NCBI GenBank assembly: GCA_015069695.1
Contig: JADCRZ010000012.1
Location: 1 to 64,000, forward strand
Reading direction: 5' to 3'
Source of the DNA: Williamsia sp.
Lineage (GTDB): Bacteria; Bacteroidota; Bacteroidia; Chitinophagales; Chitinophagaceae
DNA: 64,000 nt
Positions 25,801 to 34,042 of the stretch are shown here, piece by piece. A program made the translations under genes and the position numbers. The notes under the pieces were generated by a model that searched no databases, was not told the DNA's origin, and worked only from the letters and a program-made list of their open reading frames with translations. The first letter of the stretch is position 1. Each line of letters starts with the position of its first letter.

Positions 25801-26406
25801 GTGCTGCAAATGATACTAGCGCTCAAACAAATATGCAATCATCCTACCCAGTTCCTGAAAAACGGCGTGTTGGATGCCGGCCTTTCCGGCAAGATGGACT
25901 TGTTGTTCAGCAAACTGGAAAGCATTGCAGAAGCCAATGAAAAGGCCCTGATCTTTTCCCAGTTCACGGAGATGGGCAGCCTGCTTCAGCAGTTTATCAC
26001 AGCGCGGTATGGTGAGCAGCCCCTTTTCTATCACGGCGGTTGCACCATCAGGCAACGCACAGAAATGGTGCAGGCATTTCAAAAAGACCGGGCCAACAAA
26101 ATTTTTGTTTTATCGCTGAAAGCAGCCGGCACGGGGCTTAACTTAACGGCTGCCAATCATGTTATCCATTATGATCTCTGGTGGAACCCGGCTGTAGAAG
26201 CACAGGCCACGGACAGGGCTTACCGCATAGGTCAGAAAAGCAATGTGATGGTGCACCGGTTTATCACTAAAAATACGTTTGAAGAAAAGATCAATGAAAT
26301 GATCCAGGACAAAAAGGCATTGGCAGACCTGACCGTATCAGCCGGTGAGAACTGGATCGGAAATTTGAGCAACAAGGAATTAAAAGAACTGTTTACGCTG
26401 AGCTAA
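22834..26406 (+). CDS. SWIM zinc-finger SNF2-family DEAD/DEAH helicase
   Basis: A 1190-residue HepA/SNF2-type ATPase. An N-terminal region opening SKFFGKTWWGQQWL leads to a SWIM zinc finger, Cys124-x-Cys126 and Cys133-x-His135 (CSCPDWATPCKH). A long middle domain follows (about 200-700). The SNF2 core has Walker A DDMGLGKT (745-752), DEAQ (842-845), SGTPVENRLSELWS and the helicase C motifs GTGLNLTAANHVIHYDLWWN and ATDRAYRIGQ. All motor motifs are intact. Bacterial members act on nucleic acid, perhaps in RNA polymerase recycling or repair; their role is not settled. The methyltransferase gene starts 12 bases after the stop. Confidence 0.93.
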   Translation: MSKFFGKTWWGQQWLNSLSNIDYSNRLPRGSTYARNGSVKHIYIDKNTIRAKVQGSRPRPYDITIIVPPFFDAEVKQLIKALAGKPVIISKLLNRELDPEVLEIAERKGLKVFPRQWSDLKMQCSCPDWATPCKHLAAIIYKLSAEIDNNPFMVFQLHKVDLPKELEKENIFIQQASDDDIPSLSRELKPAGNKKKTEKKDTDSGEPLQEEALQSLNFSTLEPIGDSLIQLVGDSPAFYLNSGNFREKYAQVLLKSIRNAQRIITGKAGLQDYFGERDRRERYHQGMLPAADLSIGHHTTLCLSLSPNNDCTVYENDQGTALPVEQLMAVLWKIPPAQLPDYQPSVAALRTTLLLGLNLLANGAVIPQLVRVADKQFVIRWLPALLSRPVKNLVEKLEPLLPPGILRWNGREAVAEKPAVNLLSVFLGQLIHRLAETYPSDPFLNLFFDGAHFSFHEPGHESIPGGIHAWLQRYYLTQGKYRPAIVVEEVKKDKFQLTISIEERDKPLEKPLTLREVTGQKKFDQSRFEMLQSVTQLSAFIPGLDQYINSPKEAGLVMDAATFGPFLMQAIPAIRLLNINILLPRSLQSILRPKPSVRIQQKTETGTGHMRLDRLLEFDWQVAMGDQVVSQAEFNKLLRNSEGLIKYKTDYIYVSPADLEKLHKHFSAAKDLSPYDMLRAALSNEYYGAAVALSADVKALIEQLTAQAETELPACLQATLRPYQHRGYSWMVRNTRIGFGSVIADDMGLGKTLQVITTLLKYKQEGSLRDEKALVVSPTGLLTNWQAEFEKFAPSLDVRLYHGLGRKLESGQPFDVLLTSYGVVRSDAAKLRKLKWFVLVIDEAQNIKNYDSEQSKAVKSIPAGTFIAMSGTPVENRLSELWSIMDFCNRGFLGSLQEFKQSYANPIQNQHDLQVAQKLKTITGPFLLRRLKSDKSIISDLPDKIEIDSFSHLTREQASLYEQTLQKAMQAIEEIPDTDQQSLFKRQGMVLQMILALKQICNHPTQFLKNGVLDAGLSGKMDLLFSKLESIAEANEKALIFSQFTEMGSLLQQFITARYGEQPLFYHGGCTIRQRTEMVQAFQKDRANKIFVLSLKAAGTGLNLTAANHVIHYDLWWNPAVEAQATDRAYRIGQKSNVMVHRFITKNTFEEKINEMIQDKKALADLTVSAGENWIGNLSNKELKELFTLS

Positions 26407-26418
26407 CCTGCTTGCCAC

Positions 26419-27138
26419 ATGCTAAAATTATACAACGAACTTGCTACCGATTGGTATGAGCTGCTTACACCCTTGCACGGGTATGAAGAAGAAGCGCTTG
26501 CCTACCACGCAGTCTTTCAACAAAGCGGTGAACCTCCGCATACGATCCTGGAACTGGGAAGCGGCGCCGGCCACAATGCCTTTTTTATGAAACAGTGGTA
26601 CAAGCTGACCCTCAGCGATCTTTCCGATGACATGCTCCGCATCAGCAAACGGGTGAACCCGGATTGTGAGCACCACCTGGGAGACATGAAAACGCTGCGG
26701 CTGGGTAAAACCTTTGATGCCGTTTTTATACACGATGCCATTATGTACATGGTATCGGAAGAAGAGCTGAGGCAGGCATTGCAAACAGCTGCTGTTCATT
26801 GCAAACGGGGTGGGCTGATCCTGGTTTCACCTGACCATACCCGCGAGAATTTTGAGTCCTCCACCGATCACGGAGGTGAAGATGGAAAAGACAACCAGTC
26901 CCTCCGCTATCTGTCATGGACCTACGATCCTGATCCGTCCGATGAAACGTATACAGTCGATTATGCCTATATGCTGCGCGATAGGAAAGGAGAAATCCGC
27001 CTCATTCACGACCGGCATATAGAAGGGCTGTTCCCGGAAAAAACCTGGCTGGCCTTGTTGCAGGAAGTGGGCTTTGATGCCAAACCCATAGCAGATTCTT
27101 TTGGACGCACAAATTTTCTGGGAGTAAAGGTTGGATGA
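26419..27138 (+). CDS. Class I SAM-dependent methyltransferase
   Basis: A 239-residue protein with a Rossmann-type methyltransferase core. Motif I is TILELGSGAGHNAFF (42-56), motif II TLSDLSDDML with an acidic residue for the ribose, and FDAVFIHDAIMYM is the motif IV strand. The substrate is probably a small molecule: there is no DNA-methyltransferase N/D-P-P-Y/F motif and no RNA-binding extension. It is tightly linked to the SNF2 gene, so co-transcription is likely, but a shared pathway is not implied by the domains. Confidence 0.85.
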   Translation: MLKLYNELATDWYELLTPLHGYEEEALAYHAVFQQSGEPPHTILELGSGAGHNAFFMKQWYKLTLSDLSDDMLRISKRVNPDCEHHLGDMKTLRLGKTFDAVFIHDAIMYMVSEEELRQALQTAAVHCKRGGLILVSPDHTRENFESSTDHGGEDGKDNQSLRYLSWTYDPDPSDETYTVDYAYMLRDRKGEIRLIHDRHIEGLFPEKTWLALLQEVGFDAKPIADSFGRTNFLGVKVG

Positions 27139-27295
27139 AAAAGCAGTGAAATGTTACGATGTTCTTTTTGGGGCAGGGGTGGGTAAAGGCCAAACAAACG
27201 CTCAGTAAACACCAAAACCAGTTTTCCGCATTTATTCATGTAACCCGTTTGCTTGCTCCACAAACAATCAAACCTAAACCAATTATAAAATTACC

Positions 27296-27874
27296 ATGAA
27301 CCCAAACGTCAACCAGCCAGCTCCCGCTGCATACCGCCAGATACTGAAAGCAACACAAAGCGCAGGTTTTACCATGGCTTCCGAGATCCTGACCTGCTCC
27401 CTGCTCAGAACGCTGGCCGCTTCCAAGCCAGCCGGGCAGTTCCTGGAATTAGGAACGGGAACCGGGCTTGCTACAGCCTGGATACTTGATGGAATGGATG
27501 CGCATGCAAGCCTGGTATCTATCGACAAGGATCAAAACTTTTTGCGCATAGCGATGGATGTTTTGGGCTCCGACAATCGGCTGACCCTGGAACTCGCGGA
27601 TGGCGAAAAATGGATCACGCAAAATAAAGAAAAAAGATTTGACTACATCTTTGCTGATACCTGGCACGGAAAATACCTGCTTTTGGATGAAGTGTTAGCC
27701 ATGTTAAACAGGGGAGGACTTTATATCATTGACGACATGCTGCCCCAGCCGAACTGGCCCGAAGGGCATGAAGCAAAAAGAGATAACCTGGTTGCAGCAT
27801 TAGAAGCCAGGAACGACCTGCTTGTTACAAAGCTGGGTTGGGCAAGCGGGCTGCTGGTTGCAGTAAAGCGATAG
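27296..27874 (+). CDS. O-methyltransferase-like class I methyltransferase
   Basis: A 192-residue protein. Motif I is FLELGTGTGLATAWIL (49-64), preceded by a helix. SLVSIDKDQNF carries the acidic residue after strand 2, FDYIFADTWHGKY matches the family's metal and substrate Asp loop, and GGLYIIDDMLPQPNW the next strand, as in predicted O-methyltransferases of the YrrM/TrmR type. Substrate unknown. It has its own 157-base upstream gap, so it is probably transcribed separately from the methyltransferase before it. Confidence 0.83.
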   Translation: MNPNVNQPAPAAYRQILKATQSAGFTMASEILTCSLLRTLAASKPAGQFLELGTGTGLATAWILDGMDAHASLVSIDKDQNFLRIAMDVLGSDNRLTLELADGEKWITQNKEKRFDYIFADTWHGKYLLLDEVLAMLNRGGLYIIDDMLPQPNWPEGHEAKRDNLVAALEARNDLLVTKLGWASGLLVAVKR

Positions 27875-27995
27875 GGTAGCAGGCACCTATACAACGTTGA
27901 GTAATTAACCGGGCCCTTGATTTCAACATATGTTGCAGCAGGTTGGCAAAACATTTGCAACACCTCTGGTATTCCCGTACATTAAACTCCTGACA

Positions 27996-28190
27996 ATGGC
28001 AACACAATCAGAAAACGAAAGAAAAGAAAACAAGAGCGGCTCTACATCCAAGCCCGATCCCGGAACCCTCCATACGACTGATCCGCAGGAACACATGGAA
28101 GGTCCTGTTTCATCCCTGATGAACAATACAAAAGAAGGGTTTGAGGAAAATGACGCAGAAAAAAAGGATGATGAGGTGAAGAATTCATAG
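27996..28190 (+). CDS. Small acidic hydrophilic protein, probably disordered
   Basis: 64 residues, almost all polar: runs of Glu, Lys, Asp, Ser and Asn, with no hydrophobic core and one short helix-like segment (PVSSLMNNTKEGFEENDAEK). Such sequences are intrinsically disordered, and similar short proteins in Chitinophagaceae are of unknown function, some stress-related by context. The ATG at 27996 gives a sensible start, while the upstream in-frame extension is hydrophobic and unlike it. A clear hairpin terminator lies just after the stop, supporting a real transcript. Confidence 0.6.
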   Translation: MATQSENERKENKSGSTSKPDPGTLHTTDPQEHMEGPVSSLMNNTKEGFEENDAEKKDDEVKNS

Positions 28191-28218
28191 GGCAGAAATA
28201 CCATATTGTTAGCTGCAG

Positions 28219-28254
28219 GAAGTTGCCGGTTTGTTAAGCCGGCAACTTCTGTTT
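28219..28254 (+). terminator. Intrinsic terminator after the small acidic protein
   Basis: GAAGTTGCCGG (28219-28229) pairs perfectly with CCGGCAACTTC (28239-28249) over 11 bp with a nine-base loop, followed by TGTTTT. GC-rich upper stem and T-rich tail. Confidence 0.75.
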
Positions 28255-28322
28255 TAAGCCTGTTCACCAATTCAGCCTGATACGGTATATTTACCCCCAA
28301 TAACCGCATCAATTATCTACTC

Positions 28323-29051
28323 ATGAACAGATTATTCAGCTTGTTTGCAGCAACTTGTTTCAGTGTTATCTTTTCTTCCGCGATCGCGCAGGACAACCAA
28401 CTCACGCAAAAGGAAAAAGCAGCCGGCTGGCAGCTCCTTTTTGATGGTAAAACATCCGGAGGATGGAAGAGCGCCAACAAAGAAGGCTTCCCTGAAAAAG
28501 GATGGAAGATCGAGAATGGCACCATCAGCATTGTACCCAAAGGCGGGGGCGGCGACATCGTGAGCCAGAAAGAGTACGGAGATTTTGAATTATCTGCAGA
28601 TTTTAAAGTAACGGAAGGCGCCAACAGCGGCATTAAATATTATGTTGCCATGCTTCCATCTTCGCCCAACGGCAAGCCGTCTGCGCTCGGACTTGAATAC
28701 CAGGTGATCGACGATGAGCGGCACCCGGATGCCAAACTGGGCAAGAACGGCGATCGCAGGCTTTCTTCCCTGTATGACCTGATCCCCGCAGGCAGCGGCA
28801 AGAAAGTAAAGCCCGTTGGTGAATGGAACAATGCCCATATCATCGCGAAAGGCAGCCATGTAGAGCACTGGCTCAACGGCGTGAAAGTGCTGGAATACGA
28901 TCGCAATTCCGACGCATTTAAAAAATTGATCGCAGAAAGCAAATACAAAGACATTCCCGGTTTTGGTTTAAACGCGAAGGGCCGGATCCTGCTGCAGGAT
29001 CATGGAGATGAAGTTTATTTTAAGAATGTCAAGATAAAAGCCAAAGATTAA
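28323..29051 (+). CDS. DUF1080 / 3-keto-disaccharide hydrolase-fold secreted protein
   Basis: A 242-residue exported protein with a signal peptide (residues 1-23, ending SSAIAQ). The body is the DUF1080 concanavalin-like beta-sandwich: GWQLLFDGKTSGGWK at the start, IVSQKEYGDFELSADFKVTE, GANSGIKYYV, a LGLEYQVIDDERHPDA stretch, VEHWLNGVKVLEY and the closing strand GRILLQDHGDEVYFKNVKIK. Members are catalytic on 3-keto-glycosides or serve as carbohydrate-binding modules. It lies 111 bases ahead of the rhamnose operon on the same strand but has its own TATATTTA element (28286-28293); a role in the release of rhamnosides is possible but unproven. Confidence 0.87.
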   Translation: MNRLFSLFAATCFSVIFSSAIAQDNQLTQKEKAAGWQLLFDGKTSGGWKSANKEGFPEKGWKIENGTISIVPKGGGGDIVSQKEYGDFELSADFKVTEGANSGIKYYVAMLPSSPNGKPSALGLEYQVIDDERHPDAKLGKNGDRRLSSLYDLIPAGSGKKVKPVGEWNNAHIIAKGSHVEHWLNGVKVLEYDRNSDAFKKLIAESKYKDIPGFGLNAKGRILLQDHGDEVYFKNVKIKAKD

Positions 29052-29113
29052 TCCGATCCTGCTTCAGCAGGGGAGACCATGATGGTACATGACGGTCGAC
29101 TGGCTAAATCATC

Positions 29114-29121
29114 TATATTTA
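29114..29121 (+). promoter_or_regulatory. Possible -7 element of the rhamnose operon
   Basis: TATATTTA, one base off TAnnTTTG, 41 bases ahead of the rhaT start. The same TATATTTAC string lies ahead of the DUF1080 gene. No -33 element or operator repeat was found, so this is tentative. Confidence 0.25.
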
Positions 29122-29162
29122 CTTTTTAAAAAGCGGCGCTGCCATATTGAAAATACAATCTC

Positions 29163-30299
29163 ATGAATGCGATCTTAGGCGTTATTTTTCATTTTTTGGG
29201 AGGATTTGCTTCAGGAAGTTTTTACATACCTTATAAGAGAGTCAGGAACTGGGCCTGGGAAACATACTGGATTGTAGGCGGCATATTTTCTTGGTTGATT
29301 GTTCCACCACTGGCCGCTTATTTAACCATCCCTCATTTTGGCGACATCATCAGCAGCACGACCGGGAGCGTTCTCCGGCTTACTTATATTTTCGGGGTGC
29401 TTTGGGGCATTGGCGGACTGACATATGGCCTGGGCGTACGCTATTTGGGTGTGGCACTCGGTAGCTCTATCATTCTTGGACTATGTTCTGTATTTGGTTC
29501 GCTGATTCCTTCTATCTATTACAATTTTCATAAGACAGCCGGTAAGGATACGTTCTCTGATTTGCTCGGTAACACTTGGGGGCAAGTTGTTCTGCTGGGT
29601 ATCCTGGTCTGTATCATCGGTATTGCTATTTGCGGCAAGGCGGGTACCATGAAAGAAAAAGATTTATCGGGCCACCAGGTCAATGCAGAGAACAAAGAAT
29701 ATAAATTTGGGTTGGGTTTGTTTGTGTCGATTGTATCAGGAGTACTAAGTGCCTGTTTTGCTTTTGGCCTTGATGCAGGCAGTGACATGGCACACGTAGC
29801 CAATACACTCTGGAAAAACGCACATCCAGATAAAGAGGGGGAGTTTTTATTCCGCAACAATGTAATCTATGTCGTGCTATTGTGGGGTGGACTCACCACC
29901 AATTTCATCTGGTGTATGCTGCTCAATGCCCGCAACAAAACCTTTGGTGATTATACAAATAAGCAAGCCCCCCTGTTAAGAAATTATATCTTTTCTGCAC
30001 TGGCAGGTACCACCTGGTTTTTGCAGTTTTTCTTCTACGGCATGGGCGAAAGCAAGCTGGGCAATGGACCCAGCTCCTGGATCCTGCACATGGCTTTTAT
30101 CATTCTGATAGCCAATATTTGGGGACTGGTCTTAAAGGAGTGGAATGGCGTCAGGAAAAAAACCTATTATACCGTACTGGCTGGTATTGCCGTAATTATT
30201 CTTTCCGTATTGATTGTAGGATATGGTAACCGGCTCCATGATAAGCAAATCCGGGAATCAAAGTCTGTATCATTAAACCTCATTCTACACAAAAATTAA
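29163..30299 (+). CDS. rhaT: L-rhamnose/proton symporter RhaT
   Basis: A 378-residue inner-membrane protein with about ten hydrophobic segments in the RhaT pattern: GVIFHFLGGFASGSFYIPYK at the N terminus, WETYWIVGGIFSWLIVPPLA, the YIFGVLWGIGGLTYGLGVRY segment and GMGESKLGNGPSSWILHMAF in the second half. RhaT imports L-rhamnose with a proton. Escherichia coli RhaT has 344 residues; this is a little longer, mainly in a loop and the C terminus. It is the first gene of an eight-gene operon, and the fused aldolase gene starts 11 bases after its stop. Confidence 0.93.
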   Translation: MNAILGVIFHFLGGFASGSFYIPYKRVRNWAWETYWIVGGIFSWLIVPPLAAYLTIPHFGDIISSTTGSVLRLTYIFGVLWGIGGLTYGLGVRYLGVALGSSIILGLCSVFGSLIPSIYYNFHKTAGKDTFSDLLGNTWGQVVLLGILVCIIGIAICGKAGTMKEKDLSGHQVNAENKEYKFGLGLFVSIVSGVLSACFAFGLDAGSDMAHVANTLWKNAHPDKEGEFLFRNNVIYVVLLWGGLTTNFIWCMLLNARNKTFGDYTNKQAPLLRNYIFSALAGTTWFLQFFFYGMGESKLGNGPSSWILHMAFIILIANIWGLVLKEWNGVRKKTYYTVLAGIAVIILSVLIVGYGNRLHDKQIRESKSVSLNLILHKN

Positions 30300-30310
30300 A
30301 AAGTTCCGTT

Positions 30311-32431
30311 ATGTCTGTCGAAACAACATCTTTTAAGCACGTAAGCTTTCTGTGGGATGAAAACAAAGCAGCCTCTATGGCGGGTGATGAAGTGGCGCTG
30401 TTAATCTACCGTTCCAACCTGCTGGGCGCCGATCTCAGGCTTACCAATTATGGAGGCGGTAATACCTCCTGCAAAACATATGAAAAAGACCCGCTCACCG
30501 GCGAGCAAACAGAAGTTATGTGGGTGAAAGGCTCTGGTGGCGATTTGGGTACCTTGAAAAAAAGCGGCCTTGCAGCCCTTTATCTCGACCGGCTGCGCAG
30601 ACTCAAAAAAATATACCGCGGCATCGAATTCGAAGATGAAATGGTGGAGCTGTTTAACTACAGCATCTTTGACCTGAATTCAAAAGCGCCTTCTATCGAT
30701 ACGCCCCTGCACGGTTTTCTTCCCTTCAAGCACATCGATCACCTCCATCCCGATGCAGCCATCGCCATTGCTGCAGCGAAGGACGGAAAAGAGATCACGC
30801 AACGCCTGTTCAACGGCACCATTGGCTGGGTAGAATGGCAGCGTCCCGGTTTTGACCTGGGATTAAAAATGGCGCAAACCCTGAAGGAAAGTCCGAGCAT
30901 CCGCGGCATCATGCTGGGTTCGCATGGTTTGTTTACCTGGGGCGATACAGCGTACGAAAGCTATATCAATACCCTGGAAGTAATTGAACGCTGTGCTGAA
31001 TTCATCGAAGAAAATACCGGCAAGAAGGGGCCCGTTTTTGGCGGACAAAAAATCCAGTCGCTCGAAAAAGCAGAAAGGCTGAAACAGGCAGCTGCACTGG
31101 CTCCTGTGCTGCGTGGCTTTTGCTCGGACAAACAAAAAATGGTCGGTCATTTCACCGATGACGACCGCGTTCTTCAATACATCAACTCCAACGACCTGGA
31201 GCGGCTCGCGCCCATGGGCACCAGCTGTCCGGACCACTTCCTGCGCACCAAGATCAGTCCGCTTGTATTAAACCTGCAACCGGGTGACGATTTAAGCAAT
31301 GTGCAGTCGGTAAAAGAAAAGATCGCACCCCAGTTTGAAGAATACCGGAAGATGTACGCTGATTATTACACCAATCACAAACATCCGAACAGTCCGGGCA
31401 TCCGCGATGCCAATCCGGTGGTGATCATTTATCCCGGTGTGGGCATGTTCACCTTTTCAAAAGACAAGCAAACCGCCCGCGTAGCATCCGAGTTTTATGT
31501 GAATGCCATCAACGTGATGCGCGGCTCGGAAGCTATTTCGGAATATACATCGCTGCCTCGGCAGGAGGCTTTTGACATCGAGTACTGGTTGCTTGAAGAA
31601 GCCAAGCTGCAGCGCATGCCCAAGCCCAAAGCCCTTTCCGGACGCGTGGCCCTGGTAACAGGCAGTGCCGGCGGGATTGGTAAGGCTATTGCCAAAAAAT
31701 TCGCTGACGAAGGCGCCTGCATCGTGATCAACGACAACGATGCACAAAGACTGGAATCGGCCAACGAGGAATTTCAAAAGCAATACGGCAAAGATGTGTT
31801 CACGGGTGTAAAGCTGGATGTAACCAGCGCAGCAGACATCAAGGCTGCATTTGAGGCCGCTGCCATCGCATTCGGGGGGGCTGATATTGTAGTAAACTGT
31901 GCCGGTCTTTCTATCTCCAAACCCATCGAAGAGCATACCGAAAAAGACTGGGATCTCCTGTATGATGTGCTGGTAAAAGGCCAGTTCCTTGTAACACAGG
32001 CCGGCGTAGAAGTGATGCGCAAACAAGGCTTTGGTGGCGATGTGCTGAATATTGTGAGCAAGAACGCCCTGATGTCGGGCCCGAACAATGCAGGCTACGG
32101 TTCTGCCAAAGCAGCGCAGCTCCACTTAAGCCGCCTCAACGCGGCCGAACTGGGTAAAGACCATATCCGCGTAAACGTGGTGAACCCGGATGCCGTGATC
32201 TCCGATAGCAAAATATGGGCAGGTGCCTGGGCAGAAGGACGTGCCAAAGCATACGGCATCAAAGTGGAAGAACTGCCGGCTTATTACGCCAAACGCACCC
32301 TGCTCAACGAAATCATTTTGCCAGAAGATATTGCCAGCGCTTGTTTTGCCTTTACCGGCGGACTGCTGAACAAATCAACCGGCAATGTGCTGAATGTGGA
32401 TGGAGGTGTTGCTACCGCATTTGTCAGATAA
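30311..32431 (+). CDS. Bifunctional L-rhamnulose-1-phosphate aldolase / lactaldehyde dehydrogenase
   Basis: A 706-residue fusion. Residues 1-430 are a class II aldolase: a TNYGGGNTSCK loop, a DTPLHGFLPFKHIDHLHPDA segment holding zinc-ligand His residues, and IMLGSHGLFTWGD. Residues 440-706 are a classical SDR with TGSAGGIG from Thr450, and the active-site Tyr596 and Lys600 (YGSAK). It would split rhamnulose 1-phosphate to DHAP and L-lactaldehyde and oxidise the aldehyde to L-lactate with NAD. The same fusion in Bacillus subtilis is RhaEW (YuxG). Placement between RhaT and RhaM, and LutABC downstream, fits lactate as the product. Confidence 0.92.
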   Translation: MSVETTSFKHVSFLWDENKAASMAGDEVALLIYRSNLLGADLRLTNYGGGNTSCKTYEKDPLTGEQTEVMWVKGSGGDLGTLKKSGLAALYLDRLRRLKKIYRGIEFEDEMVELFNYSIFDLNSKAPSIDTPLHGFLPFKHIDHLHPDAAIAIAAAKDGKEITQRLFNGTIGWVEWQRPGFDLGLKMAQTLKESPSIRGIMLGSHGLFTWGDTAYESYINTLEVIERCAEFIEENTGKKGPVFGGQKIQSLEKAERLKQAAALAPVLRGFCSDKQKMVGHFTDDDRVLQYINSNDLERLAPMGTSCPDHFLRTKISPLVLNLQPGDDLSNVQSVKEKIAPQFEEYRKMYADYYTNHKHPNSPGIRDANPVVIIYPGVGMFTFSKDKQTARVASEFYVNAINVMRGSEAISEYTSLPRQEAFDIEYWLLEEAKLQRMPKPKALSGRVALVTGSAGGIGKAIAKKFADEGACIVINDNDAQRLESANEEFQKQYGKDVFTGVKLDVTSAADIKAAFEAAAIAFGGADIVVNCAGLSISKPIEEHTEKDWDLLYDVLVKGQFLVTQAGVEVMRKQGFGGDVLNIVSKNALMSGPNNAGYGSAKAAQLHLSRLNAAELGKDHIRVNVVNPDAVISDSKIWAGAWAEGRAKAYGIKVEELPAYYAKRTLLNEIILPEDIASACFAFTGGLLNKSTGNVLNVDGGVATAFVR

Positions 32432-32442
32432 TAAATTTTACC

Positions 32443-32757
32443 ATGGCACGCATTGCGTTCAAGATGCAGCTGTTCCGCGGCCAGGAAGCGGAATATTTAA
32501 AGCGCCACGACGAGATCTGGCCCGAGCTGCAGGCCCTGCTCAAGGAAACCGGCATCAGTCAGTATTCTATTTTTCTGGATCCGGTTACCCTGGCCCTTTT
32601 CGGGGTGATGGAAGCAGAAGACCCGGCCAGGCTGGACCGGCTGCCTGAGCAACCCGTGATGCAGAAATGGTGGCACTACATGAGCGATATCATGGAAAGC
32701 AACCCGGATCATTCGCCGGTGAGCGTACCTTTACAGGAAGTATTTTACTTGCCATAA
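32443..32757 (+). CDS. rhaM: L-rhamnose mutarotase
   Basis: A 104-residue protein, the same length as Escherichia coli RhaM. It has the ferredoxin-like pattern of the family, with RIAFKMQLFRGQEAEYLKRH and the active-site segment HDEIWPELQALLKETGI, then QKWWHYMSDIME and a C-terminal LQEVFYLP. It interconverts alpha and beta anomers of L-rhamnose for the isomerase. The frame is open well upstream inside the aldolase gene; the ATG at 32443, 11 bases after the aldolase stop, matches the family start exactly. Confidence 0.93.
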   Translation: MARIAFKMQLFRGQEAEYLKRHDEIWPELQALLKETGISQYSIFLDPVTLALFGVMEAEDPARLDRLPEQPVMQKWWHYMSDIMESNPDHSPVSVPLQEVFYLP

Positions 32758-32767
32758 AACTATACCT

Positions 32768-34042
32768 ATGCAGATTGAAAAATATAAGATTGCTGAGCAC
32801 AACGATCGCTTGCTGTCTGCTCACAAGCGGAGCTTTGACTATATAGCTTCAGGCGTTCAAAACCTGCAAGACCTGTTGCAGAAATTAAGAGATTTTCAAA
32901 TTGCCATACCCAGCTGGGCGCTCGGAACAGGCGGTACCCGTTTTGGCCGCTTCTCCGGTGGCGGTGAGCCGGGAAACCTGGAAGAAAAGCTGGAAGACAT
33001 TGGCCTGCTCCACCAGCTCAACCAATCGAGCGGCGCTGTTTCACTCCACATTCCGTGGGATATTCCCAAGAATGCCGGGGCCATCAAAGCCCTCGCAGCC
33101 CAGTTCGGCCTGCGTTTCGATGCGATGAATTCCAACACCTTCCAGGACCAGCCCGATCAGCAGCACAGCTACAAGTTTGGCTCAATGCAGCATGTTGACA
33201 AAGCAGTCCGCCAGCAGGCCATAGAACACAACATTGAAGTCATTAAATACGGTGTTGAACTGGGTTCTGAATCCCTCACTGTATGGCTGTCGGACGGTTC
33301 TTCTTTTCCGGGACAGCTCAACCTGCGCCGCGCCCACCAGCGCACGCTGGAAAGCCTGCAGGAAGTATATGCAGCCTTGCCGGAGAACTGGAAAGTTTTT
33401 GTTGAATACAAAGCATACGAGCCCAATTTTTATTCCACGACGGTAGGTGATTGGGGGCAATCCTTTTTGTTTGCCTCCAAGCTCGGACCGAAGGCCTATA
33501 CCCTGGTTGACCTGGGGCATCACCTGCCAAATGCCAACATCGAACAGATCGTTGCCTTGCTGCTGAACGAAGGCAAGCTCGGTGGATTTCATTTCAATGA
33601 TTCCAAGTACGGCGATGATGACCTGACCGTAGGCAGCATCAATCCCTACCAGCTATTCCTGATCTTCAACGAACTGGTGGAAGGCATGGATGCCCGTGGC
33701 ATGAACCACGCCAATGACCTGGGCTGGATGATCGATGCATCGCACAATGTAAAGGACCCGCTTGAAGACCTGCTGCAATCTGTAGAAGCGATCATGATCG
33801 CGTACGCACAGGCTTTGCTCGTTGATACCAAGGCCCTCGCAGAAGCCCAGCAGCAAAGCGATGTGGCCAGGGCACAGGAGATCCTGCAGGCCGCCTACAG
33901 AACTGATGTACGCCCGCTCGTAGCCGAAGCCCGGCTGCAGGCAGGTGGTGCTTTGCAGCCACTTGAACTGTACCGCCAGCTCGGCGTGCGTTCACATCTT
34001 ATCAAGGAAAGAGGACAAAAAACCGTTGCTACAGGATTGTAA
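32768..34042 (+). CDS. rhaI: L-rhamnose isomerase, Pseudomonas type (TIM barrel)
   Basis: A 424-residue xylose-isomerase-like TIM barrel. RAHQRTLESLQEVYAALPEN, VFVEYKAYEPNFY with a metal-binding Glu, TLVDLGHHLPNANIEQIVA and GGFHFNDSKYGDDDL (metal-site His and Asp) are the barrel-end motifs of RhaI rather than RhaA. It isomerises L-rhamnose to L-rhamnulose with a divalent metal. Its stop codon overlaps the kinase start by one base (TAATG). Among Bacteroidota this class is often labelled only sugar isomerase; the operon context makes rhamnose the clear substrate. Confidence 0.9.
   Translation: MQIEKYKIAEHNDRLLSAHKRSFDYIASGVQNLQDLLQKLRDFQIAIPSWALGTGGTRFGRFSGGGEPGNLEEKLEDIGLLHQLNQSSGAVSLHIPWDIPKNAGAIKALAAQFGLRFDAMNSNTFQDQPDQQHSYKFGSMQHVDKAVRQQAIEHNIEVIKYGVELGSESLTVWLSDGSSFPGQLNLRRAHQRTLESLQEVYAALPENWKVFVEYKAYEPNFYSTTVGDWGQSFLFASKLGPKAYTLVDLGHHLPNANIEQIVALLLNEGKLGGFHFNDSKYGDDDLTVGSINPYQLFLIFNELVEGMDARGMNHANDLGWMIDASHNVKDPLEDLLQSVEAIMIAYAQALLVDTKALAEAQQQSDVARAQEILQAAYRTDVRPLVAEARLQAGGALQPLELYRQLGVRSHLIKERGQKTVATGL

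Noticed and set aside
22834-27138. DISARM-like defence system (SNF2 helicase next to a methyltransferase)
   Set aside because: DISARM needs a DNA methyltransferase and DUF1998, PLD or DrmA-type partners; the methyltransferase here has no DNA-modification motif and no other component is present.
31457-32125. Long minus-strand open frame inside the aldolase/dehydrogenase gene (222 codons)
   Set aside because: Cys/His-rich shadow of the SDR region, whose catalytic motifs are in the plus frame.
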